The position numbers and the translations under genes are program-made. DNA of 64,000 bases. It comes from Phyllobacteriaceae bacterium (lineage in GTDB: Bacteria > Pseudomonadota > Alphaproteobacteria > Rhizobiales > Rhizobiaceae). Shown piece by piece: positions 45,678 through 55,980 of this stretch. Each line of letters starts with the position of its first letter. Within the stretch, counting starts at the first letter, position 1. The stretch lies in contig JANSXT010000019.1 in the NCBI GenBank assembly GCA_024742765.1, forward strand, positions 1-64,000, given 5' to 3'. Under the pieces are notes generated by a model, which saw only the letters and a list, made by a program, of their open reading frames with translations, was not told the origin of the DNA and did no database searches.

Positions 45678-45887
45678 ATGGCATTCGAGGGATTGATCAC
45701 CCGGCTGAACATGCTCTTTCAGGAGATGGAGAACCAGCCGGCTGATGCGACAGAACTGTTGATGCAGGTCCATCTCGAACTTGAGCAGATGAAGGCCGAG
45801 GGCCTGCCGCTGCCCCAGGATCTGGTCGATCTGGAGAAGCGGCTCGAGGCCGAACTCGCCAAACGCGGCGTGGACCGGCCGGCCTGA
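45678..45887 (+). CDS. Small helical acidic protein, unknown
   Basis: A 69-residue protein that I do not recognise: MAFEGLITRLNMLFQEMENQ, then an amphipathic helix rich in Leu, Glu and Gln, then a short second helix ending LEKRLEAELAKRGVDRPA. No cysteine, signal peptide or membrane segment is present. It follows the diguanylate cyclase by 83 bases on the same strand, and its tail converges with the ABC permease gene 9 bases away. The ATG at 45678 has a weak purine-rich upstream region. Confidence 0.6.
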   Translation: MAFEGLITRLNMLFQEMENQPADATELLMQVHLELEQMKAEGLPLPQDLVDLEKRLEAELAKRGVDRPA

Positions 45888-45896
45888 GCAGCCCGG

Positions 45897-46631
45897 TCAG
45901 CCGAACCGCGAACGCCGGTCGCGATTGTAGGCCAGCCAGGTCAGCGCGAAAAACCCGACCGTGAAAACCAGCAGCGCCATGATGCTCGCGTCCGGAAGGG
46001 CGCGGCCGTCCACCGCGGCCCATGCTACTTCGCCCATGTGCCGGGTCGGCGTCCATTGCGAAATGGCATTGATCTGCGCGGGCAGGGCGGGCGGCGGCAC
46101 CCACAGCCCGCCCAGATAGGCCATTGGAAGGAAGATCAGGTTGGCCATCGCAACGACCGAGTGGCGCGATGCAAGATAACCCAGCGCCGTGCCCATGAAG
46201 GTCGCCGGTATGGTGAGGATGAGGCAGACGGCGACAAGCCGCACCTGGACGGCCGCATCAATGTGCAGCCCGCCGACCAGACGTGCGGTCACCAGCACCA
46301 GCGCGACGGCGGCAATCGAGAAGACCAGAGCGGCGCACAACCGCGCCGCCCATGACGCGAACGGCCGGGCCGGCAGGCTGCGCTGCCAGACGGCAAAGGC
46401 GCTCTGGCGGTCCTCGGCGATGCTGACGCCGAACTGGAAAAAGGCGACGCCGAGAACCGCATAGACCGCAAACGATGCCGCCGCATAGACAGCGGCCGAG
46501 CCGCCGCCGGCGGTCTGAGCGCCGAAGAACGCATAAAGCATGGCCGGAAACAGGATGGTCGGGACCCAGAAGCCGGGCTGGCGGAGAAGGCGCTTGAAAG
46601 TCAGGGCCAGATTGGCGCGCAGGATGGCCAT
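45897..46631 (-). CDS. ABC-2 type transporter permease
   Basis: A 244-residue membrane protein with six predicted helices, the permease half of an ABC-2 exporter. The final signature MANLIFLPMAYLGGLWVPPPALPA corresponds to the family motif before the last extracytoplasmic loop. It begins inside the stop of the ATPase gene (overlap of one base, TGATG), so it is translated with it. The membrane-bound LytTR regulator on the other side of the ATPase gene is divergent and is the natural candidate regulator. Confidence 0.9.
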   Translation of the reverse strand: MAILRANLALTFKRLLRQPGFWVPTILFPAMLYAFFGAQTAGGGSAAVYAAASFAVYAVLGVAFFQFGVSIAEDRQSAFAVWQRSLPARPFASWAARLCAALVFSIAAVALVLVTARLVGGLHIDAAVQVRLVAVCLILTIPATFMGTALGYLASRHSVVAMANLIFLPMAYLGGLWVPPPALPAQINAISQWTPTRHMGEVAWAAVDGRALPDASIMALLVFTVGFFALTWLAYNRDRRSRFG

Positions 46632-47539
46632 CAGATCGTCCTTTCCATTTGCAGTTGGGCGATGGTTTCCTTGAGATCGAGCGGTTCGATGTGAACGTCC
46701 TGCAACGCCGGCAGGTCGGCGATGAGCCGCTTCACCACGGCATCGCTGTCCGCCGAGACCGTTGACCAGCGCTGCGCATTTTGTTCGAAAAGTTCGTTCA
46801 CCCATGGCGGCGGCGAAACGCCGTCGGGGGCCGTGAAACTGATCCGGTTGCGCCCGGCCTTGCGGCGGATGTCATCGAGCGTGCCTTCCAACAGGAGACG
46901 CCCGCGGTCGATCATCACAATCCGGTCGCAGATATGCTCGATCTCGTCCCAATGGTGCGATGTCAGCAAGAGGCTGCCGCCGCCTTCGACATAGGCGCGT
47001 GCATAGGCCTTGAACATGTCCTGCCCGCCCGTATCGAGGCCGGCGGTCGGCTCGTCGGCGAACACAAGAGCCGGATTGCCGACAAAGGCCAGCGCCAGCG
47101 CCACGCGCCGCAATTCGCCGCCGGAAAAGCCGTCCATGCGGCGGTCGATCAGCCGTTCCAGGCCGAATGCGGCGACGAGTTCGCCAACCGGCTTGGGCCG
47201 GTCGAAATGCGCCGCCGCATAGGTCAGCACCTCGCGGGCTGACATCTGCTCGGGAAAGTCGGCATTTTGCGGCGTGATGCCCACATGGCGTCGCGCCTTA
47301 ACCGATCCGGCCGGATGGCCGAATATCTCCGCCTTTCCGGTGTCGGCCCGTCTCAGCCCCTGCAGCAGGGTCAGCGCCGTCGTCTTGCCGGCGCCATTGG
47401 TGCCGATCAACCCGAGCGCTTCGCCCCGGCTCAACTCCAGGGAAAGGTCGGCAAGCGCCTCGATCCGTCCGAAGCGCTTGCCCAGCCCTTGCGCGCTGAT
47501 CGCCGGAACCGTCGCAGTCCGGCCCGTCATCGCATCCAT
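46631..47539 (-). CDS. ABC transporter ATP-binding protein
   Basis: A 302-residue ATPase of an ABC-2 exporter. Walker A GTNGAGKT at 46-53, signature FSGGE at 138-142 and Walker B LVFADEP at 158-164. The C-terminal extension is of the DrrA-like class. The ATG at 47539 has GGAGATGG a few bases before it. It is coupled to the permease gene and lies 81 bases from the divergent LytTR gene; this shared gap must hold both promoters. Confidence 0.92.
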   Translation of the reverse strand: MDAMTGRTATVPAISAQGLGKRFGRIEALADLSLELSRGEALGLIGTNGAGKTTALTLLQGLRRADTGKAEIFGHPAGSVKARRHVGITPQNADFPEQMSAREVLTYAAAHFDRPKPVGELVAAFGLERLIDRRMDGFSGGELRRVALALAFVGNPALVFADEPTAGLDTGGQDMFKAYARAYVEGGGSLLLTSHHWDEIEHICDRIVMIDRGRLLLEGTLDDIRRKAGRNRISFTAPDGVSPPPWVNELFEQNAQRWSTVSADSDAVVKRLIADLPALQDVHIEPLDLKETIAQLQMERTI

Positions 47540-47620
47540 TGTCCATCTCCATGCAAACGGTCGATGCGGTGCGAAAACCATCGCGTTGCGCAGGCCCGCA
47601 AGACCGATTACGTGAACCGC

Positions 47621-48421
47621 ATGGACAAGTTCGCGAATGACGGGCCCTTGACGTTCACGCTGCGCGAAATGCAGGGCCTCATCCGCTCCGCACGGTTCTG
47701 GGCGGTGATTGCCAGCATCGTCGCCATTCTCGGACTTGCCGGCCCGTTCGACAGTTTCAGCACGATGTCGCTCGCCGAACGGACGTTCTATTGGGCGCTG
47801 GTGGTTGTCGGCAGCTTCGCGGCGGGCCTGTTCGTCTCGATGTGGACCACGGTCAGCACCGAGGGAGCTGGCCTGGCGCCACCTTTGGCGCTTCTCATGG
47901 GCTCACTCGCTGCCGCGCTGCCCATCGCGGCCTATAACGGTCTTGTGCAGATGGTCTTTTTCGGCACCGGCTTTCCGGCCGAATTTGTCGAGGTCTTGCC
48001 CTATGCGCTGGTGATCTCGGTGATCGTCGCGTTCACCTACCGCTATGCGCGCGACGACGAACCGGAACCGCCGGCCATCGCGCCGGGCGGAACAGGCGTG
48101 GCTGTCCCCTCAGCGGTTTTTGAAAAACTGCCCCAGCGGATCGGCAGGGACGTGGTCTCGGTGCAGGCCCAGGACCATTATGTGAAGGTGACGACGCCGC
48201 TCGGATCGGCGCTCGTTTTGATGAAGCTCAGCCATGCCGAGCGCGATCTGGCCGCGCTCGACGGTCTGCGCGTGCACCGCTCCTGGTGGGTGCGCAAATG
48301 CCATGTTCGGCGGCTCGTGCGCACCGACGGCAAGCTCACTGTTGAGACCAGCGACGGCGCGTCCATCCCCGTCGGCCGCAAATATCGCGAACAGGTTCTT
48401 TCGCTGTTCGAGACGGCTTGA
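47621..48421 (+). CDS. Membrane-bound LytTR-type transcriptional regulator
   Basis: A 266-residue protein with four predicted membrane helices in the N-terminal half (about 24-45, 57-78, 88-106, 122-140) and a C-terminal LytTR DNA-binding domain (about 165-264). The LytTR part has VSVQAQDHYVKVTT, RVHRSWWVRKCHVRRLVR and the final strand GASIPVGRKYREQV. There is no receiver domain or histidine kinase, so it is not a classical two-component regulator; it should sense at the membrane. ATG at 47621 was taken; ATG at 47564 is possible. It diverges from the ABC exporter operon. Confidence 0.88.
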   Translation: MDKFANDGPLTFTLREMQGLIRSARFWAVIASIVAILGLAGPFDSFSTMSLAERTFYWALVVVGSFAAGLFVSMWTTVSTEGAGLAPPLALLMGSLAAALPIAAYNGLVQMVFFGTGFPAEFVEVLPYALVISVIVAFTYRYARDDEPEPPAIAPGGTGVAVPSAVFEKLPQRIGRDVVSVQAQDHYVKVTTPLGSALVLMKLSHAERDLAALDGLRVHRSWWVRKCHVRRLVRTDGKLTVETSDGASIPVGRKYREQVLSLFETA

Positions 48422-48593
48422 ACAAGGCAGCGGAAGCAGGATGGTTTCGGCATCCATATGGGCGAACCCTATCCCATCACCGATGAATGGGCCGGTTCAT
48501 TCCGGGGGCGCGTCTATGCAGATCCTGATCGGAGTGTATACATGCCGAAGCCACGGTGACGGCCATATAGAATCAAATTTTGGGGTTTTCGCC

Positions 48594-49091
48594 ATGAGCG
48601 ACAGGATGATCGGCTGTCTTGCGATGCTCGTTATCATTGTTGTCTGCTTTGCGCTGTTGGTCGCTTCCTGGTTTTTTTACATATACAATTTCAATTTCCG
48701 CCGCTGCGTCGCGCTCGAGAATGGGTTGAACCTGGGATACAACGCGGTATTCGACTTGAGGGCCGAGTACTTTCTGCCCGTCGGCACGGCGAAGCTCCCC
48801 AACGGTATGCCACTCGCCGACTCGGACATTTCACCGGTCTATTATTCTGGTACAACCCTGTATGGCAGAGCACTGGGTGAGACGTCGGCGACCGATTTCT
48901 GGTTGGCATGGCGGGCTGATACCGGCCTTGTTCTGCGAGACAAAAATCCGCGTCTTTATGAAGAACTGGTGGCCGATGCAGGCCACACGAATGTCAAGTT
49001 CGGCCCAGGCCATTTCAGCGCCTGGTTGGTCTACCTCGAACTTGCAGAACATGGCGAGCACTGGTGTCGCACCCGTCTGGTGACATGGTAG
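48594..49091 (+). CDS. Orphan membrane-anchored protein, unknown
   Basis: A 165-residue protein that I cannot place. It has one N-terminal membrane helix (about 6-32, CLAMLVIIVVCFALLVASWF) and a soluble domain with four cysteines in all, of which RRCVALE and HWCRTR are outside the helix. Aromatic residues are frequent (YYSGTTLYG, FWLAWRADTG). The region is visibly poorer in G and C than its neighbours and uses less typical codons, suggesting later acquisition. The ATG at 48594 starts the membrane helix; an in-frame ATG at 48516 would add 26 residues. It is isolated, with no gene in close phase. Confidence 0.6.
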   Translation: MSDRMIGCLAMLVIIVVCFALLVASWFFYIYNFNFRRCVALENGLNLGYNAVFDLRAEYFLPVGTAKLPNGMPLADSDISPVYYSGTTLYGRALGETSATDFWLAWRADTGLVLRDKNPRLYEELVADAGHTNVKFGPGHFSAWLVYLELAEHGEHWCRTRLVTW

Positions 49092-49171
49092 CGGCCGCAA
49101 AACGCTGAAAGGCCGATGACAATCCCGCGATCAAGCGCCTGCCCAGCCCGCGCGCAACAAGGTGCAGGTCG

Positions 49172-50590
49172 TCAGGCCGCCTCGGTGCCGCCCACCGTCA
49201 TCCGGTCCATTCGAAGATGCGGCTGGCCAATGCCGACCGGCACGCCCTGGCCGCCCTTGCCGCAGGTGCCGATGCCATTGTCGAGCGCCAGATCGTTGCC
49301 GATCATCGACACCCGGTGCATCGCATCCGGCCCGTTGCCGATCAGCATCGCGCCCTTGACCGGATGGGCGATCTTGCCGCTCTCGATCTTGTAGGCCTCG
49401 GTGCAGGCGAAGACGAACTTGCCGGACGTGATGTCCACCTGGCCGCCGCCGAACGAGACCGCATAGATGCCGTCATCGACAGACGCGATGATCTCCTCGG
49501 GCGTCTTGTCGCCGCCGAGCATATAGGTGTTGGTCATGCGCGGCATCGGCACATGGGCATAGGATTCGCGCCGGCCATTGCCGGTCGGCTTCATCCCCAT
49601 CAGGCGCGCGTTCTGCCGGTCCTGCATATAGCCGACCAGCTTGCCGTTCTCGATCAGCACGTTATAGCCCGACGGCGTGCCCTCATCGTCGATCGTCAGC
49701 GAACCGCGGCGGGATTCGATCGTGCCGTCATCGACGACGGTCACGCCCTTGGCCGCCACCTGCTGACCCATCAGCCCGGCAAAGGCCGATTCGCCCTTGC
49801 GGTTGAAATCGCCTTCAAGGCCGTGGCCGACCGCCTCGTGCAGCATGACGCCCGGCCAGCCATTGCCGAGCACGATGTCGAACGTGCCGGCCGGCGCGGG
49901 CCGCGCCTCAAGGTTCACCAGCGCCTGGCGCAGCGCGTCGTCGGCAGCCGTCTGCCAGCGCTCGGTGGCGATGAAGTCGCCGAACGACTGGCGCCCGCCC
50001 ATTCCGTGGCTGCCGGTTTCCTGCCGGTCGCCTTCGCCGACGATGACCGATACGTTGACGCGCACAAGCGGGCGGATGTCCTGGGCGAAATGGCCGTCGG
50101 CGCGCAGGATTTCGACCATCTGCCATGTCGCCGCCAGCGACACCGAGACCTGCCGGACGCGCTCGTCCTTGCCGCGCAGATAGGCATCGATCTGCTGCAG
50201 CAGCTTGACCTTGGCCTCGAACGACGGCTCGCCGATCGGGTTCATGTCGCCGTAAAGCTTCTTGTTGGTGCGCGGCGGGGCGTCCGAATAGGTGCCCGAA
50301 TGGCCGCGCGTGACCGCGCCGACCGCGCCCGCCGCCCGTATCAGAGCAGCTTCGGACAGATCGTCCGATTCGGCATAGCCGACCGCTTCGCCAGCCACGG
50401 CGCGCAGACCGAAGCCCGAGGCGGTGTTGAACGAGCCGGTCTTCAGCCGGCCATTGTCAAACATCAGCGTTTCGGATTCCCGGTATTCGACGAACAGTTC
50501 GCCATCATCGGACTGACGCAAGGCATCCGAGACGATAGACCTTAGGCGGTCCTCGGACATGTCGAAACGGGAAATCAGGCCGGTCTGCAT
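49172..50590 (-). CDS. tldD: TldD metalloprotease (modulator of gyrase family)
   Basis: A 472-residue subunit of the TldD/TldE protease, which degrades unfolded peptides and antitoxins. The catalytic zinc motif HEAVGHGLEGD is at about residues 249-259. The rest of the family is well kept (FGGGQVDITSGKFVF, NGIGTCGKGGQGVPVGIGQP at the end). The ATG at 50590 was chosen over the frame start at 50632. tldE is not in the window, as usual in rhizobia where the pair is split. It stands alone on the minus strand behind ialB. Confidence 0.95.
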   Translation of the reverse strand: MQTGLISRFDMSEDRLRSIVSDALRQSDDGELFVEYRESETLMFDNGRLKTGSFNTASGFGLRAVAGEAVGYAESDDLSEAALIRAAGAVGAVTRGHSGTYSDAPPRTNKKLYGDMNPIGEPSFEAKVKLLQQIDAYLRGKDERVRQVSVSLAATWQMVEILRADGHFAQDIRPLVRVNVSVIVGEGDRQETGSHGMGGRQSFGDFIATERWQTAADDALRQALVNLEARPAPAGTFDIVLGNGWPGVMLHEAVGHGLEGDFNRKGESAFAGLMGQQVAAKGVTVVDDGTIESRRGSLTIDDEGTPSGYNVLIENGKLVGYMQDRQNARLMGMKPTGNGRRESYAHVPMPRMTNTYMLGGDKTPEEIIASVDDGIYAVSFGGGQVDITSGKFVFACTEAYKIESGKIAHPVKGAMLIGNGPDAMHRVSMIGNDLALDNGIGTCGKGGQGVPVGIGQPHLRMDRMTVGGTEAA

Positions 50591-50682
50591 GGCGGCGCCT
50601 TTCGGTACGGGACAGCGTGCTACGGCCAACATAAGGCGTCGGTGGCCCGGTTTCGAGCCCCCTTCGCCAGCTCACGCCCGGG

Positions 50683-51213
50683 TCAGGGCAGCGCCTCGAA
50701 GCCTTCGGTGAACCCGCCCAGATCGACCGGGATGCCGATGCCTTCCTCGGGCGTGTCGAACACGGTGAACGTCGCCTCGGCGCCGGACTTAAGGCTGTCA
50801 AGCAACTGGTCTTCCAGGATCACCTCGGCGTAGCAGCCATCGGTGAAACAGCGCACGAAATAGGCCCGGCCCATATCGTTGCCATCAATGTGCAGGCCAA
50901 GCCCATTGGGCAGCAACACACCCAGCGGCACCTGGATGCGCAGGATCTGCGCGGTGCGGTCGGCGGTCTTGAAGGCGACCACCGACAGGCCGAGTTCGGG
51001 CCGGTCATCGGCGACGACGTTCTGGATCAGGACGCATTGCTCGTTCTGCGCGCCGGCCGGTGTCGAACATCTGAGTTGCCACCAGCCATATTCGCCGCGC
51101 ACCGTATCCTGCTGGGCGAAAGCTGTCGGCGCCAGCGCGGCTGTTGTCAGCGTCATGAGCGCCAGCGCGGTGAAGCTGCGTGCAAGGCGGGAAATCCGGT
51201 GGAAAACAACCAC
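50683..51213 (-). CDS. Invasion-associated locus B (IalB) family protein
   Basis: A 176-residue exported protein of the IalB family, named from Bartonella but widespread in free-living rhizobia, so the name does not imply invasion. The start is taken as GTG at 51213, because AGGA lies 7 bases before it and the product begins with a signal peptide (to about residue 33, AFA). The mature part has the family pattern: GYGWWQLRCST-like strand (EYGWWQLRCSTPAG), VVAFKTADRTAQILRIQVPLGV, GRAYFVRCFTDGCYAEVIL. The cysteines in pairs suggest disulfides. Periplasmic; function unknown. Confidence 0.85.
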   Translation of the reverse strand: MVVFHRISRLARSFTALALMTLTTAALAPTAFAQQDTVRGEYGWWQLRCSTPAGAQNEQCVLIQNVVADDRPELGLSVVAFKTADRTAQILRIQVPLGVLLPNGLGLHIDGNDMGRAYFVRCFTDGCYAEVILEDQLLDSLKSGAEATFTVFDTPEEGIGIPVDLGGFTEGFEALP

Positions 51214-51530
51214 GGCAGGGTCCTGTCTGTCGTCGCGAATCACGTTGCGCCCGTTTTTACGACGCGTCGGCACCAAATGATATGGCGCCGGGCGATCACA
51301 AACGGCCCAAACGGGCAAAATCAAGGCACAAGGCGGGACGGGCGCCCGGATCGCACCCGATGCGGCGCGTTCGGCGCGCTGTCAACGAAAGGTGCCCGGC
51401 GGCGACAAGCGCCGATATGACGCACAATTAACCCTCTGTCGCAGTTGCAGCGCGTCATTTATTATGGTTCTAAGCCGCCGAACTGGAAAGGGCAGCCAAT
51501 GGCCTCCAGTGACATGTTGGGAGACAAAGC
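51214..51530. other. Gap before the cox operon, no gene seen
   Basis: Between the ialB start and coxB there is no convincing gene. The plus-strand frame here opens only short arginine-rich ORFs. A TATTAT at 51460-51465 could be the -10 element of the cox promoter, but no good -35 box stands at the right distance. GGGAG at 51519-51523 is the coxB ribosome-binding site. Confidence 0.5.
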
Positions 51531-52412
51531 GTGTTGATGAAGACGACCCGCCGCCTGTGCGCCACAGCCGTTGCAACTCTAGCGGCGCCGATCATGGCTT
51601 TTGCCGCGCAGCCCGAGCCCTGGCAGTTGGGCTTTCAGCCGGCCGCCACCGGCATCATGGAAGAAATCGCCTGGTTCGAGCGCTACACGCTCGTTTTCCT
51701 GGTGCCGATCGTCTTCCTGGTCCTGGGCCTTCTGGCCTGGGTGATGATCCGCTACCGCGCCTCGGCCAATCCCGTGCCCTCGCGCGTCAGCCACAACACC
51801 ACGATCGAAGTGATCTGGACGGTCGGGCCGATCGTCATCCTGATCCTTCTGGCCGTGCCGTCCTTCCAGCTTCTGTCCAAGCAATATTCGCCGCCCGGCG
51901 AACCGGCCATGACGGTCAAGGCGATCGGCTATCAGTGGTACTGGGGCTATGAGTACCAGACCGAGGATGGCGAAGAGGTCGCCTTCGACCAGATCCTGCT
52001 GCGCGACGAAGACCGCGCCTCGCTGGGCAAGGAAGACGAGGGTGCTTATCCGCGCCTTCTGGCCGTCGACAACGAGCTGGTGGTGCCGGTGGACACCACG
52101 GTGCGCCTATTGGTGACCGCCGCAGACGTTCTGCATTCGTGGACGATTCCCGCCTTCGGCGTGAAGATGGATGCGGTGCCCGGCCGGTTGAACGAGACCT
52201 GGTTCCATGCCGACCGCGAGGGGCTTTACTACGGCCAGTGCTCGGAACTGTGCGGCAAGGACCATGCCTACATGCCGATTGCCGTGCGCGTCGTCAGCGA
52301 GGCGGACTATGAGGCCTGGCTGACCGCCGCGCGCGACGATCTGGGCGAAGCCAACCGCACATTGATCGCGACGATCGAGGCGCGCCGCACACTGGCGAAC
52401 CTCGCCGAGTAA
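51531..52412 (+). CDS. coxB: Cytochrome c oxidase subunit II
   Basis: The subunit that takes electrons from cytochrome c through the CuA centre. The 293-residue product has a signal peptide (to about FAA), two membrane helices, and a periplasmic cupredoxin domain. CuA ligands: His202 (VLHSWT), Cys237, Glu239, Cys241, His245 and Met248 (QCSELCGKDHAYM). The start is GTG at 51531, 7 bases after GGGAG; ATG at 51537 is possible. First gene of the cox operon. It has no fused cytochrome c domain, so it is the aa3-type. Confidence 0.96.
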   Translation: MLMKTTRRLCATAVATLAAPIMAFAAQPEPWQLGFQPAATGIMEEIAWFERYTLVFLVPIVFLVLGLLAWVMIRYRASANPVPSRVSHNTTIEVIWTVGPIVILILLAVPSFQLLSKQYSPPGEPAMTVKAIGYQWYWGYEYQTEDGEEVAFDQILLRDEDRASLGKEDEGAYPRLLAVDNELVVPVDTTVRLLVTAADVLHSWTIPAFGVKMDAVPGRLNETWFHADREGLYYGQCSELCGKDHAYMPIAVRVVSEADYEAWLTAARDDLGEANRTLIATIEARRTLANLAE

Positions 52413-52426
52413 GCTTGACCGTTTAG

Positions 52427-54103
<1,677 letters not shown>

Positions 54104-54119
54104 GCGCAATCGCACAACG

Positions 54120-54141
54120 ACCCGGCACCGATGTGCCGGGT
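54120..54141 (+). other. Stem-loop between coxA and ctaB
   Basis: A perfect 9-bp stem ACCCGGCAC/GTGCCGGGT with a 4-base loop, 16 bases after the coxA stop and 79 before ctaB. No T run follows, so it is more likely to stabilise or process the coxA mRNA than to terminate it. Confidence 0.65.
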
Positions 54142-54220
54142 CCTGCAAGACAGAGGCCGGACAACCGGCCCGCCGGATCAAGTAATCTCCGGCACGCATC
54201 GTTGGGACAGGGTTCGCCGC

Positions 54221-55147
54221 ATGGCACTCGTTGAAGACATCAAGATTTCCGAGCCGCGCATCTCCGAGGCGACGCCGCGCGACTATTTCGACCTGCTCAA
54301 GCCGCGCGTCATGTCGCTCGTCGTCTTCACGGCGCTCGTCGGTCTGCTGGTGGCGCCCGGATCGATCAATCCCTTCATCGCAGCGGTCGCGATCCTTGCC
54401 ATCGCGGTCGGCGCCGGCGCGTCCGGCGCGCTGAACATGTGGTACGATGCCGATGTCGACGCGGTGATGAGCCGCACGGCAAAACGGCCGATTCCGTCGG
54501 GCCGCGTGGGCCGGGAAGAGACGCTCGTCTTCGGTCTGATCCTCTCGGTTTTGTCGGTGATGACGCTCGGTCTTGTCACCAACTGGGTCGCGGGGGGGCT
54601 TCTGGCGTTCACCATCTTCTTCTACGCCGTCATCTACACAATGTGGCTGAAGCGGACGACGCCCCAGAACATCGTCATTGGCGGTGCGGCAGGCGCGTTC
54701 CCGCCCATGATCGGCTGGGCCGCGGTGACCGGTACGCTCACCATGGAGTCGGCCGTCCTTTTCATGATCATCTTCCTTTGGACGCCGCCCCATTTCTGGG
54801 CGCTGGCGCTGTTCAAGCTGCGCGACTATGAGATCGCCGGCATGCCGATGATGCCAAACGTCGTCGGCGAACGGGCAACCAAGCGGCAGATGCTCGTCTA
54901 TTCGGTTCTTCTGGCCGCCTTTGCCGTCCTGCCATGGCCGCTCGGTTTCGCAGGCCCGGTCTATGGCATCGCCGCGATTGTGTTGGGCGCCAACTTCATC
55001 CGCCATGCGCTGGCCGTCTGGCAGATGGCCGATGGCGATGCCACGATGGTGCCCGCCAAGAAACTGTTCGGCTTCTCGCTGACCTATCTGTTCGCGATCT
55101 TCGCCGTGCTGTTCGTCGAGATCATCGTGATGCGGGTGCTGGCTTGA
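54221..55147 (+). CDS. ctaB: Protoheme IX farnesyltransferase (heme O synthase)
   Basis: It attaches a farnesyl group to heme b, making heme O for the aa3 oxidase. The 308-residue UbiA-superfamily membrane protein has the FPP-binding motif [19 protein letters not shown] and the entry [16 protein letters not shown], with about eight or nine helices. The ATG at 54221 gives the usual soluble N-terminus of the family. It is followed by coxF after 5 bases. CtaA (heme A synthase) is not in the window. Confidence 0.95.
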   Translation: MALVEDIKISEPRISEATPRDYFDLLKPRVMSLVVFTALVGLLVAPGSINPFIAAVAILAIAVGAGASGALNMWYDADVDAVMSRTAKRPIPSGRVGREETLVFGLILSVLSVMTLGLVTNWVAGGLLAFTIFFYAVIYTMWLKRTTPQNIVIGGAAGAFPPMIGWAAVTGTLTMESAVLFMIIFLWTPPHFWALALFKLRDYEIAGMPMMPNVVGERATKRQMLVYSVLLAAFAVLPWPLGFAGPVYGIAAIVLGANFIRHALAVWQMADGDATMVPAKKLFGFSLTYLFAIFAVLFVEIIVMRVLA

Positions 55148-55152
55148 GCGCA

Positions 55153-55314
55153 ATGTCCGACAACCGCCCGTCCATCGAACTGACCGACGCCCAGCAGAAG
55201 GCCAGGCGCAAGCGTTCGATCGCGATTGCCCTTTGCCTCGCCGCTTTCGTCGTGATCTTCTATGCGGTGACCGTGATCAAGCTCGGTCCCGACGTCTTGA
55301 ACCGGCCCCTGTGA
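55153..55314 (+). CDS. coxF: CoxF, small cox-operon membrane protein
   Basis: A 53-residue protein with a soluble N-terminus ([14 protein letters not shown]) and one membrane helix ([20 protein letters not shown]), ending in [10 protein letters not shown]. Position between ctaB and ctaG and the layout match the small CoxF proteins of alphaproteobacteria, whose role in assembly is not well defined. It begins 5 bases after the ctaB stop and ends 10 bases before ctaG. Confidence 0.85.
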   Translation: MSDNRPSIELTDAQQKARRKRSIAIALCLAAFVVIFYAVTVIKLGPDVLNRPL

Positions 55315-55324
55315 CGGAACGCCC

Positions 55325-55975
55325 ATGAGCAGCCTGGAAACCGCAACGGACACCGCAAAGCACCGCGCCAATGTGCGCATCGCCTTTGCGTGTCTGGCGT
55401 TCTTTGCCAGCATGATCGGGCTCGCCTATGCGTCCGTGCCGCTTTACGAACTGTTCTGCCGCGTGACCGGCTATGGCGGCACGACGCAGGTCGCCGACAC
55501 CGCACCGGTCCAGGTGCTCGACCGGACCATCAATGTGCGCTTCGACGCCAACACCGGAGCGGGCCTGGGATGGGACTTTGCGCCCGTCGACCGGTCCGTC
55601 ACGCTGAAGATCGGCGAGACCACGCAAATCTCCTATGCCGCGCGCAACTGGCGTGAGATGGCATCCACCGGCACGGCCACCTTCAATGTTACGCCGCAGG
55701 CCGCCGGGGCCTATTTTAACAAGATGGAATGCTTCTGCTTCACCGAGACGACCCTTGAGCCCGGTGAAGAGATGGACATGCCGGTCGTGTTCTTCATCGA
55801 TCCGGCCATCGTCGACGCCAAGGAACTGGAAGGCGTGTCGACGATCACCCTGTCCTATACATTCTTCAAGATCGACGAGGCCGAAGAGACCGCGGGGATC
55901 TCGCCGGCCGACACCGCACCGACCTCCACGGGCCTCGACACCGAGCAGCCCGCCAAAAGCGACAATCGGGGATAG
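55325..55975 (+). CDS. ctaG: Cytochrome c oxidase assembly protein CtaG/Cox11
   Basis: It delivers copper to the CuB site of subunit I. The 216-residue product has one membrane anchor (about 18-38) and a periplasmic immunoglobulin-like domain, with the copper motif Cys136-Phe-Cys138 in MECFCFTE and a further cysteine in [10 protein letters not shown]. The C-terminal 25 residues after the domain are low in complexity. It lies between coxF and coxC with gaps of 10 and 5 bases. Confidence 0.95.
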   Translation: MSSLETATDTAKHRANVRIAFACLAFFASMIGLAYASVPLYELFCRVTGYGGTTQVADTAPVQVLDRTINVRFDANTGAGLGWDFAPVDRSVTLKIGETTQISYAARNWREMASTGTATFNVTPQAAGAYFNKMECFCFTETTLEPGEEMDMPVVFFIDPAIVDAKELEGVSTITLSYTFFKIDEAEETAGISPADTAPTSTGLDTEQPAKSDNRG

Positions 55976-55980
55976 ACATC

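Noticed and set aside
50683..51213. IalB as evidence of a pathogen
   Set aside because: The family is common in free-living rhizobia, and nothing else in the window suggests virulence.
54120..54141. The hairpin after coxA as a Rho-independent terminator
   Set aside because: No T run follows, and ctaB downstream needs the same transcript.
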